A stretch of 64,000 bases of DNA from Corynespora cassiicola (Eukaryota; Ascomycota; Dothideomycetes; Pleosporales; Corynesporascaceae): the NCBI GenBank assembly GCA_022059125.1, contig JAEUWY010000005.1:2480001-2544000 (forward strand). Reading direction: 5' to 3'. The notes under the pieces are model-generated. The model saw only the letters and a program-made list of their open reading frames with translations. It was not told where the DNA came from and ran no database searches. How positions within the stretch are numbered: position 1 is the first letter of the stretch; each line of letters opens with the position of its first letter. Below are positions 43,861-54,765 of this stretch, in pieces. The translations under genes were made by a program, and so were the position numbers.

Positions 43861-46734
43861 GATACCATTCCTTTGAAATGAATGGCACTCGTCACAGTTC
43901 TATCTAGATCATTGTATTTCTACAAGTCATGCCGCAGCCCGCTCAGTCACGCAATTGTGTGCCAATACCAAGCCCAGACTCCTCGTCTCATTTGTTTCTC
44001 CCCGGAGAAGGCCACCCCGTAGTCATAATATCCAGCCAATATTGTCTCGCTTATCAATAGATTGACGGTCTTGTCGCACCCACACACGGGAGTGCTCGTG
44101 CAATCCATGTGCTTGTGGAACCTGCAGGGGCTATCTTATATTTTCAAAGAAGACACGCAAACACCACGGAAGATCCATTCAGTCGGGATCTTGCCTTGTG
44201 GAATATCTTTTGATATTCTTTCGTCATCGGTAGGGCTCTGGTGAGAAACAGTGTAGGCTGACATGCCATCATCACATGATGGTAGTACTTCACCATGCGT
44301 GCGCGTCATGATGGGGCATGCAAGTACCCCAAAGATAACTGACAACACTCAATCCGAGAAAAAAAGCTCGTTCGCCACTGAGAAAAATAATCTATGTACA
44401 TCTGGGATAACACATTTTGCCACTGCCCAACTTCGCAGGCCTGTGGCCGGGATAACGTTGCTTCCAATCGCTCCGACGCTGTGTAGACACCTGCCAAACC
44501 AGGCAAACATAGACGAGTGCGCGTGGAAATGCTTTTGAATTTCGCCACATACATTTGATCTTCACTTCGTCAGCTCTGCTTTTTTTTAGGGTGGCGTCGG
44601 TCAACTGTGGGGGGATGATTCTAGCACTTTCTATCACTTTCTACTATCACTTCGCAGCAGACAGTCTCCAGCCGACATACCTTGCTATCGACTGATGGAA
44701 TCTACTGTTGGTTTGAATTTACATTTGATACTCAAAATAGTTCTAAACTATGTCCGAAGCCTTGCTTTCTAGCAATGTGGTGTTATGCACGTTGCTGCCA
44801 AGCCTAGATATGGTCGACACCTTACACCAATCGAAGGCCTATCATCCTCTCTCATGTTCTCTATTCCTATCATATGGGTAATTCATTGAATCAGAGCGCG
44901 AAATTTCGAAACTGTGCTTGAGAAGGTAAGTATAGGAGCTTGCAAGAGAAGCAACAACAATCAAAGATAGAGTCAGCTTCTGCAACTACTTCCTTTCTAT
45001 ATATTACAAAGCTATACTCTCCATAACATGGATCATCATAGTTTTCAATAGATTTCAGGAGTTCTGGAAGCTATACATCAAAGTCTTGCGATTCTCCGCT
45101 CTGCTTTCCGCCATTCTCACGGAAGTTTCCAAGTGGCCCGTTTGAGGATGAGCAAGGGCCGCAAGCCATTTCCAACATTGCAAAGTACCAGAGAAATCAA
45201 TTTAAAAGGTAATCTCTCGGTTCTCTGGCTTTCATGAGCATAGACTGTCATCGGAAAAAACGTCATTACTAGCATTGCCCCAACCAAATTGTTATATAGA
45301 TTGAGTGTCTTTTCCTGTGGCTACCTAATGTCACTACCTATTAATCCATAAGTTTCATATTCGGGTGGCGATGACGAAATCATATGTGTTGAGATCTCAG
45401 ATACAATATACGATAGCACTTTCAATTCTGTTGCCTACTCTCAGGTGCTGCATATTAAGTGCATACAGAGTCTATAAAAAGTAGTCTCCCATAAAAACTC
45501 CGTCAATTCTTGTCTTAATCAACCACATAGGTTGTATTCAGATTATTTCTGAGCCACGATATGCATTCCAGAGCATATTTGATGACGAACATATCCTAAT
45601 GAACACCTCTCTCAAAAAGAGCAGCGCAATGTCATCTCTGAGCGGCGTTGAATGATTGATACCATAAGCCAAATGACTTAAAAACCGGTTGAAGCGTCTC
45701 AGTCGACGGCACATTTGGAAGGTGTTGCTACCGTTGATCACGAATTAAAGACCGCCTAACATAGGCATGTTAAGAGCTGAGATTTTGCAAGAAAAGATTA
45801 CATGCCGCTGGAAATTAATCGAGAAGGGCGTAATATCCAATAAAGTTCATTTCCGGCTATTAAAATACGCTGTAACATCTGACCATGGTACAGAAAGCGC
45901 TTTGAATATATCCCAAGATTCAAGAGTTTCACTCTGATCCCAACGGATAAAGGATTGTTCTTAAAGAGTTTGTTTTCTGAATCTTACATTACCATTTCTC
46001 CAAATGCGGTATTCTGTAGGGACCTCTGTTGGAGACCTATGTGCTCTACCACAGTGGGGATACTAGAAGCCTCTACTCCCTCCCCCCAATCTCCCCTAGG
46101 CCAAACAATATACCAAGGAAACCAAATTAATCGCTAGGATGGACAATAACTACTTTTTTAAGTCATATTGAACAGCAATATTAAGGTAAACAAAGCCTTC
46201 AGACCCGATGAATTCGCATTGATGAATGTTAAATTGGGCTGAAGACAAAAGTGAAAAAGGAAGACGCAAAAGATATAGCTGGAAACATTCAGGTCGACGG
46301 TAATAATGTTGAGCCAGGATAGATGTATTCTTTTTGTCTGCGTAAGGAAAGTCTGACTATATATGTGTAACTCATAGAAAACCGAGACCAATTCCCATCT
46401 CTTCTAAGCCTGATGGAATCGTAAGGACATAATTGTATATGAGCCTGAGAGGGCCTGATAAACCTCACTTCGAACATCTCCTGGATACTGGAAGTCTTTC
46501 AAAAAAAAAAGAAACAGGGCTTTCCATACAGCACAACATAAATCAACCTTGTTGAATGAGGTTAACGTACATAGACTCTCCAAAGGATTGGCTGCGCTTG
46601 TGAGTCCAATCATCGTAGTGCCACTCTGAAAATGGAGTGATCCTTATATCGGAAGGCTACTTCGAGTGAATCTGCGGTCGTATATGGATGAATGTTGTGT
46701 TGTGATTGAATAGCTTTTTCTATAGACTGCCGAC
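43861..46734. other. AT-rich island, left part
   Basis: AT-rich, stop-dense in all frames, TA-rich. No open frame above about 90 codons is plausible. Probably RIP-affected repeat DNA, judged from composition only. Confidence 0.45.
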
Positions 46735-47804
46735 CTACTGCCTCCGACAAGGAACTTGTATGTTTCTGGCTGCCAGATTATTGCCATTTTCTTGATGCTG
46801 TGTCCTCATGTGGCGAAGGAAGTTGTCTCGCCTCGAGAAACCTCTCGTGTGGGATGCGCAGTCTATATGTGGACAGAGAGAAAAATTGCCAACTCGGACT
46901 TGAATTCCTTCAGCATATACCGCATCGTGTGTCAGCTGGTGCCTACGTAGGTCTCGTCTTGTTTTGAAAGCTTTTGCGCATACTTCGCATTTGTGAGGTC
47001 TACTGTGTTGTTTCATATGGCGTCTACAACTAGAGTTAGAAACATCTAAGGTAGCATTGAAAAAGGCTTACCTATAGAATTTCTCATTCCCGGTCGTAAC
47101 ATCGCATAGGTTACATATGTACAGTTGACCAGAGGACTCCACACATGGGTTAAGCTCCTGGGAACAGCTTATGGATTCAGTTTCTGAGGTACTGTGCGAG
47201 TGATGTGCCGAAGATGAAGGCGATATATGATTGCAGCTGTTTGCATCTGAAGAATGCAGCTCAAATTCTTGGCTATGTAGACCCCCTGGGAATTCATCGG
47301 TCGTCAGGTACGGTCCACTATCCAAGCTAGGATACTAGCAACTCAAAGTTAGAGAGTTACATGATAGTGTCACTGAAGACTCACATTGGGTATTTCTGGT
47401 TGCCTAGCGGGGGGCCTTTGATCAGGGACAGATACAAGCATCTGCTGAAGATCTTGCGTGGGCGTGCCTCTCAGAGGCACTGGGTAACTGTCATAACTCA
47501 ATGACCCCTGCCGACCTGGTCGCTCTGGGTTGTGATTGGCCGCGAGCAAACGATGATCATATTGGCTACCGCATGCATGAAAATTCGTCATATAATTATA
47601 CGACAGATTTACAGATGATGGTATAGCTGAAGATAGCTGGGATAGATCTTGGTGTGGGTAGTTGATCCCATCTTCCACATTGCCCTCGCTGAACCCATAA
47701 TCATAAATGAAAGGCCTCATGATCATATCCTCACCAAGATTGGAATCAGATGGCACTTGAAGTAGTGAAGGTGGAAGATATGTGCCATGATTGAGGAGAT
47801 CCAT
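46735..47804 (-). CDS. C2H2 zinc-finger protein, putative transcription factor
   Basis: Exons 47385-47804, 47072-47334 and 46735-47023 give 323 aa. Introns are 50 nt (GTGAGT...GCTAG) and 48 nt (GTAAGC...TTGTAG). I chose TTGTAG over the CTCTAG six bases earlier because it yields a textbook finger, CX2CX12HX3H (CNLCDVTTGNEKFYRRHMKQH). A second canonical finger follows at once (CEVCAKAFKTRRDLRRHQLTH). A third, irregular one has CX4C spacing (CPHIDC...RDNFLRHMRTQH). All fingers are in the last 110 residues. The first 215 residues are Ser, Pro, Asn and Tyr-rich with acidic patches, as in an activation region. It sits alone in AT-rich DNA, yet splice sites and frame are intact. Confidence 0.82.
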
Positions 47805-49521
47805 GAGAAACCAGTGGACAACAAACAGTCACAGAACAGTAAAATAAGAAGATATGCAAGATTAGATGTAGAGAGTTACCGGGAAATGTAAAAATCAAAG
47901 AAAATTTCGGGACAAGCCTTGGTCTATAACTTTGAATGCCTATATTATGATATTTTAAGAGGCTCAGGACTTTGATGAGGCGGTGCTACGCACACATTTT
48001 TCGATGTGTTATTGTGTGGAGTTCGCCTTGCGAGGTACACCAGTATAGTTGAGGAGGCGCATGTCTTCAGCCAAGCTGGTTAAGGCGGTCACTGAGAGGC
48101 AGTGCTTTTCTTAGTACGATATTAGGACCACATATAGAGTTCTTGCTTTTTGCCTCACATGGCCTCTAGGAGGCGCCTGCATTGAGTGTAGAAGACTCCG
48201 CCGAGAGTGAGCGCGAACCTTAGTCGGGAAATATTGCTACCTCACAGATCGAACTTTTCTTGTGTCATAATATCATAAGGACTACGATATGAATTTTAAT
48301 GACTCGATGGAGGACAGCGTTACCTCAGAAAACGAGCATCATCACGTGATTGGATCTTGCTGCCGGTATTGCGAGGAGCATATCGACACTGGATTTTAGT
48401 GCGCCGCCGTCACGTGGTTGAGGGTCACCAACAGCAACATAAACAGCATGTTGCGGTAGCTTCTCAAAGTGATTAAAAATCGAAGTGAATGAGGAGGTTA
48501 TGTCTGCTTGAGACGGGCCCATATTTATAACTAAGAATTTACCATCATGCCTCATTGTTCGTATTCGTGTCTGTGCTTATGTTTTAGGCATGACTCTAGC
48601 TAATAAAGTGTTGTCAGGCCTCTCTGAGGCTCAAAGCCTCCTCCAACAATCTAATCTATTACCAATCAAGCCAAAGTTGGTCTTACAAGGCTTTGCAGTA
48701 AGGCTCTCGCTGCATAAATGATACGATTTCTCTTTTGGATCAGGCTGAATAGATCTTGGTGAGTGGCGGAGCCTGACCGGTGGCAGAAATCGATATTCCC
48801 ACTACTCTTATGTTGATAACAACAGCAGCCAATCACACACTACCAGCTCGTCAGGTGGGATAGCATAGTGCGCGCACCTTGCGCCACATGTGTAGAACGC
48901 CTTTGACTACTGCAATATTGATAGTGTGGCAACTAACTTGCCTTGCCTTGTAGTCTAGCAGTTTGCCTTGTAGGCTTTCACGAAGAATTTCATTCTGGTT
49001 GATTGGGATTGATACGTCATTGTATTATTTTGCATGTTGATGATTGAAGATGTCCCATCCAATAGTATACCGTGTGCATCAATTATATACCTAAGTATAC
49101 CGCTCATAAGCGGCACCATCCCACTCGGATGACAAATCACCTAATCTTGAAATTCCTCGCAAGTATTTAGACGTGTGAGAAGGCCAAACAGGCACCCACT
49201 ACAGCTACTGTGAAGGAAAGGTGACGATTGAGCCGTCTAGCGTTGGACCGCGATGATGTCTTCGTGCATGCCTAGGCCCGCTACCGGAGCTTGCACTTTA
49301 CTCCTCTATCCTGTCCGCGGTGGACACTGAACCTCCATCTCACTGTTACTTGAGATCTCATTACATTGAATATTCTATTCTGCAGTTATCAGACGTGTGG
49401 TTTAAGTGCTGCATGTTCAAGCACGTGATCACTGAACAACTGACCAGGTGGGATTAGCGCGAAGAGGCCAAACCAAAGCTTCGACATCGCATTCTTGTCC
49501 TCCCCCATCCGCTCCGCAGCC
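47805..49521. other. AT-rich island, right part, and uS7m promoter
   Basis: AT-rich and gene-poor. A 76-codon frame at 48325-48555 is the only stretch with protein-like composition. The last 100 bp before 49522 becomes GC-richer and is the likely uS7m promoter. Confidence 0.4.
48325..48555 (-). CDS. Small orphan open frame, 76 aa, doubtful
   Basis: The frame begins MRHDGKFLVINMGPSQAD and has balanced composition, unlike the low-complexity shadows elsewhere in this island. No family is recognised, no signal peptide is present and no convincing splice partner is seen. It may be a small gene, a remnant exon or chance. Confidence 0.2.
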   Translation of the reverse strand: MRHDGKFLVINMGPSQADITSSFTSIFNHFEKLPQHAVYVAVGDPQPRDGGALKSSVDMLLAIPAARSNHVMMLVF

Positions 49522-50658
49522 ATGCCTCCACGGTTAAACGTCCTCGCCTTTGCGCGATCGATCCCTTACAGGCCCAAGGCGCAGTCTCAATGGCTCGCCC
49601 GGCCAGCCATACGAACGATCCCGTCACAATGCCGGGCCTATTCCGATGCAAAAGAGCCTCCCCCGGCCGCCGACCGTTCGAAGCGGATTGAATCGCAGCC
49701 TATCCCCCACATTTCCGAGGAAGCAGCAAAGATAGCAGAGATCAAGGGCGAGTCGGGCCCAAATGTTGAGCAGGGAACACCGGTTGAGGAGGTCAGGCAA
49801 AGCTCTGCAGTGTCAGGAGTCTCTGAACTGACATTTTTTTCCAGGCGGTTCGAGGCGACAAGGAAGCGATCGAAAAGCTCCCTAAAGTTATGCAGGATTC
49901 AATCAGGGCAAAGGCGGCAAATTCTGGGCCCAAAGGTACTCGTTCGTATTCTACCATGACGACATCGATGGGCGGGAGCGGTGAATTGGATATGGGCCTC
50001 GTGGACTTCAAGCCGCCGACAATTGCTGTAGAAGCCCCCGGTCTGAAGTTCGCACCTGTTTCACTTCCCCTACCGAAAGACGGACACGTCAAGCACCGGT
50101 ACGATCCTGTCGTGGCGCAGGTCACCAACCTTCTGATGCGCCACGGCCAAAAGAGTGTTGCGCAGCGGGTACGTAACTCTGTCAACGAGGGGTATAATTG
50201 ATATCTAATGTGCGGACCAGAATATGTCCTTGGTCCTTCAACACCTGCGAACCTCGCCTGTCCCTACCATCAACCCCCAGCGACCCCTCGTCCCTGGTGC
50301 ACCCCCGCCGTCCCACCTCCCGCTCAACCCTATCCTCTACATGACACTCGCCATCGACTCTGTGGCGCCCTTGCTTCGAATCCGCAACCAAAAGGGTGCT
50401 GCCGGTGGTGGTGTCGCCTTGCAAATTCCCGTCCCTCTCGGTCAGAGGCAACGGCGGCGCGCCGCCATCCAGTGGATCCTTACTGCGGCGTCGAAGCGGA
50501 GGAACATGGGCAGTGGAAAGGGCGGATTCGCCAAGAAGGTAGCCGACGAGCTGATCAGCGTCGTGGAGGGCCGCAGCGCTGTGTGGGAGAGAAGGAACGG
50601 AATCCACAAGATGGGTGTCTCGGCCCGAGCGAACATTGTGCTGCCGAGGAAGCGGTAA
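49522..50658 (+). CDS. RSM7: Mitochondrial small ribosomal subunit protein uS7m
   Basis: Exons 49522-49791, 49845-50168 and 50221-50658 give 343 aa. Intron 1 has an unusual GTCAGG donor, with GAACTGAC branch and TTCCAG acceptor; intron 2 has GTACGT. All exons are phase 0. The start MPPRLNVLAFARSIPYRPK is a mitochondrial presequence. Residues to about 165 are a fungal-specific extension. The uS7 fold follows: DPVVAQVTNLLMRHGQKSVAQR joined to NMSLVLQHLRT. It continues with APLLRIRNQKGAAGGGVALQIPVPL and RRRAAIQWILTAASKR and ends HKMGVSARANIVLPRKR. uS7 organises the head of the small subunit near the mRNA exit channel. Confidence 0.93.
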
Positions 50659-51757
50659 TTTTGTATGATTGCGAGTATGTGGGACACATTTGTACATTAC
50701 ATGGGCCTTGAAAAGTTACCCAATTGCATTTGATCTTTTGTACACTGTGCGCGTCCAGCACGCATTGAGTTGCCGAAATTCCAGCCCCCCGACCACTCGA
50801 TGGCATTCACGGCATCTCTCGAGGCCCAGTCCCCACTGAAATGCACAAGTGGGTGGTCTCGGCCTAGGCCGACGATAGCACCGCCACGAGCCATATTCCG
50901 CGCAGCCACGTGTGATGCAATCATCATGTGATTGCCAAGATACACCGGCTTGGCGTGAACAAGGACGAGACACAACACCCACGGAACCGCGCCTGCAGAG
51001 AGCGCGCGCGGGTCGGAGGATTGATGGGGAACTGGCAGCAGCGTTCCAGGGCGCAGCATCCCATGGAAAAGGAAAACCTCCCATTGTGTGCGCTGCGCTG
51101 GGCGTGCTTTCTGCCAAGGGCCAAGAGTCGATCTCCTCTGGGCATCATCCACGCCCTCCAAACCCCTCAACTATCGCCGCCCTAGACTAGAGTACCCACG
51201 ACGCATCGTGCCCAGGTCTGCTTGTCGCGCTTGCGCTTACTGATTTGGACCGCCTCCTTCTCCCCCCCAGCCTTCTCGACTCTTCCTTATGTCGTCCGCC
51301 ACCATCACAGTCCTGGGGAACAACCTGTTCACCGACAGCGGCTAACCTTATTCATTGCGCCTGAGACTCTCGCTTTTTGCTACAATCTCTTCCCATTTCT
51401 ACCCCGCCGCTCCCACCGCCTGGCGGAGCACCCATCACGCGCTCACGCCCCTCGCAATTGGATGCGCGGCCTTGGTTCACTGCCCGTTTGACAGCTCTCG
51501 TATGATGCCATAAGCTCCCCACGCACGCCGACCAGCTGCTGTTTGGAGACGTGCCACACGACCACCTCCAATCACCCCACAACGGAGGGCGTGTATAGCT
51601 CCCTCGCGATTCGCGGCTCCGATTCGCCGCATCTGTTGATTGCTTCTACCGCAAGCACCACCGCCAACATTTCTCGCCGTGCACCACCACCCAACTCCAC
51701 GCGTTCGCCTTCTCCCTCACCAGCCCCACACCCGACCACCCCACACCCGCCGCCGCC
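50659..51757. other. Intergenic: uS7m 3' flank and stress-protein promoter
   Basis: No coherent gene. From about 51240 the sequence is strongly pyrimidine-rich, ending in CCACCCAACTCC and repeated CCACAC just before the next ATG, as in a long ascomycete leader. Confidence 0.45.
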
Positions 51758-53871
51758 ATGTCGCTAGAATCCGCCCTCGACGAGGAGATGCGCGAGGTCA
51801 TGGCCCTGCTAGAGGGCAAGAAGACGGCGGCGCGCCGCTCAGAAAGCCCGCACGTCGGCAACCGCACCCAGAGCCCGTCGGCTGCCTCTCCCGTGCGCAG
51901 CATGCTCGATGTTGGCGGCCTGGCTTCCTCGCGCCATACATCTGGCGCAGGCATCGCGACGCCAACCAGCTATGGCAGCATGCTCGACGCCGCCGCTGGC
52001 CGCAATCTTGGTCGCGGCCCCGTCCCCTCGTCCCCGCCGCCCTCTGCCCGTAGCCTCGTGAGCCCTTCGAGAAACCCCGAGTCTGCGTACAACTTCGAAA
52101 TCCTTCCCACGATTGAAGCACATTCCATGCCCAAGCGCGTCACCCAGGGAGGCAAGAAGAACAAGCCGCGCGCCATGTCCTCTGTGTACGGGGACGCTGC
52201 GGCCATGCTGAACAACAAGGAGCACGAACGGCATGGCTCGCTGGGCGGTTTCCTGGGGAGGAAATCGGCCTCTCCGGGACCTGGCAGATCGGCGTCGCCG
52301 GGAGGGCGCAGGCTCAACAATAACTCTTTGAACCTTATGCCAGACCCCAAGAAATACGTGACAGACACCGGCAAGGTCATTGACATGAATACTGCATATC
52401 GCAGGCTCTCGGACGCCGCGCTGGCTCGCTCGGGTGGTGGGCTTTCATCCCTCCCCAGTCGCAAAGGGTCAGACCCAACACGAGGCGAATCCCTCGCGCC
52501 TGGCGGAGGAGTGCGCTTGGCTACCGACGAATACGGCGACGATGAAGCGGTGGAATCGAGTGAGGACGATGATTCCGATGTCACTTCAGATGGAGAAGGC
52601 TGGGGCGCGCGCAAGAGAAGAGGCAGACGTCGCACCCGACGAGATGACGGCACCGAAAAGCATGGTGCTGATAACAGGCAGGCGAAGAGCCTGTTGGCCG
52701 CTGCCGAAGAAGAACGTAAGATTTCCCTGTGCCTGTTCACTCTTCTATTGACATGCTAATCCTCTCAAAGGCAAGGACGTTTCTTCGAATTATAGAGTAC
52801 GCTCGCTTCTCGAACCCACAATCAACGTAACTGGCCCAGACGGCGAGAAGATGGCGAGCAAGAAGGGCGGGGTCCATCCGCATACAAATTTCGACCAGGG
52901 AGGATCAGGTGTGAATACGCCTGTGACGTCCGACACCGAAGCCGACCTCTCCGAGATCAAGTCCGCACAGCAGCTGGCGATGAACATCTCCCCCATACAT
53001 TCAAGTCCCGAGGCGCATCGTTGCGTCCGGCAGGTTGTCCGTGGTAAATTTGGCCAGTTTCTCGATGAAGCAGAGAGTGGCCTGCGGCGCCAGCGTGTCT
53101 ACCTCGTCGCAACTGATTTGAGTGAGGAGGCTGCATACGCTCTAGAGTGGACAATTGGTACGGTACTGCGGGATGGCGACACACTGCTTGCCGTATACGC
53201 CGTGGACGAGGAGCTAGGCGTCGGTGGTGCAGAGGGCTCCGGCGGAGTAGTCACTGGGGGTGCGACGGCCCAGCAAGAGTCCGACTCGCTGATGAAGACG
53301 CTGTCGAACACCAAGGGCTGGTCTGACGGGCCAGGCCCTTCGCCATTGGCAAACAGTGTGTCGGCTTCTGATTCCGATGTCAATTCAATGTCCAAAGCAG
53401 AAAAGGAGCGATATCAGGCCGCCGTCGAAGTATCGGACCGCTGCATTAAGTTGCTGAGAAAAACCCGTCTGCAAGTCAGGGTTGTAGTGGAGGTTTTTCA
53501 CTGCAAGAGCCCCAAGCACATGATTACGGAAGTCGTAAGTTGCGAAACATCCTTGACACCTGTGGCGGGTTGCTGACAGTTGATTGACAGATTGACTTCC
53601 TCGAGCCTACACTAGTTGTCCTTGGGTCCAGAGGCCGAAACGCGTTGAAAGGGTGTGTTTTCTTCCCGTTTGCTCGCCGCATGAAGACTGACGGTTTCGC
53701 AGCGTCCTTTTGGGCTCGTTCAGCAACTACCTGGTCACCAAGTCGTCGGTGCCCGTCATGGTGGCCCGGAAGCGGCTTCGAAAACACAGCAAATACAAGC
53801 GGAAGAATCTCCGGCTGTCCAACGTGCTCATCAATCCAACCGGGAAGCTTGCAAACGCAAAGATTGATTGA
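51758..53871 (+). CDS. Universal stress protein (Usp) family protein with long disordered N-terminus
   Basis: Exons 51758-52715, 52771-53534, 53591-53652 and 53703-53871 give 650 aa. Donors are GTAAGA, GTAAGT and GTGTGT; the 62-nt third exon is fixed by the motif it carries. Residues 1-410 are disordered, rich in Ser, Pro and Arg, with many RSxSP-type sites, an acidic run (ESSEDDDSD) and a basic run (RKRRGRRRTRR). The Usp domain starts at RRQRVYLVATDLSEEAAYALEW and ends with the ATP-binding loop GSRGRNALKGVLLGSFSNYL (GX2GX9G pattern), then VPVMVARKR. A Ser/Gly-rich insert splits the domain. Fungal members of this build are phosphoproteins of unclear function. ATP binding is expected. Confidence 0.9.
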
Positions 53872-54765
53872 TTCGTTTAGGGATTTGTCAAAATGTCTCA
53901 AAGGCGTATGGCGGGCTTGGTGTTGAGGGGTCCAAGAGGCGGCGGCGAGTAGCGTAGTGGAGGTTGCGAAACAGAAACAGTCTGGTGATTTAACAGAGGC
54001 ATCCTTGGCTTGGTTTGGTTTGGGGCCGTTTCCTTCAGCATTATTGCAACTGCCCATCGGATCTCGTATCCCAGGTAAAGTCTATTTGCGTTCAGAATTC
54101 TGGCCCTCTTGCACAAATTGCTTCAGGTGACAAACGCCGTGGCGACGTTTCCGACGTTTCCGCATTGGGCCATGTCTAGACAGCCTCTCCAGACCATGGC
54201 GATTGCTGCAAAATTAAGGACCGCTGTCAGAACGTTGCTTTTGGCCTTCTAGAAGGTCGTGTTGAATTTTGTTCTTCGGCGCCCGAGATCAGATCGCATC
54301 ACGAACGGCCTCTTGCGCCATTGCTTCATATTTCTTTTTGACAGCGGTGGCACGGCTTGTCAGGCGGCTTCAACGTTTCCGACGTCATTGCTGGACAAGC
54401 ACGCTACGGACACGCTACAGGGCACCAAACGGCTGGTTCCGATCCGCCTTAGACCCCAGACCTACTATCCCGACATCCATGCCCGCTCGACACGCCTGTG
54501 GCGCCAGACGACAATGCGAGCCCACAACATGGTTGACCCCTCTACACCAAAAAGCGGACACCAGCAGGCTTGGGGCTCGAGCCTCTTGCTCTGGCTAACA
54601 TCCTTGAATAATGGTCCACCAGTGCAGCCTATATTTTTGCCTGAGCATCTCCTCCGGCAAGCAGCTTGAAAGAAGGCGTTCCAAGTCACCTCGTTCTAAT
54701 ATATCCCCGCCGCCCGTGACCCTCCCGCCGTTTGTTGCATTCCTTTTTTTTTCTCTTTCTCTTTA
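53872..54765. other. Intergenic, no gene seen
   Basis: 3' flank of the stress-protein gene and promoter of the HET gene. A T-rich and CT-rich tract at 54737-54764 directly precedes the HET ATG. Confidence 0.45.

Noticed and set aside
50697..51170. 157-aa minus-strand frame
   Set aside because: Several overlapping frames on both strands, no splice support and no recognisable motif.
54259..54669. 136-aa frame between stress-protein and HET genes
   Set aside because: Two overlapping frames of similar length and no domain; composition matches promoter DNA.
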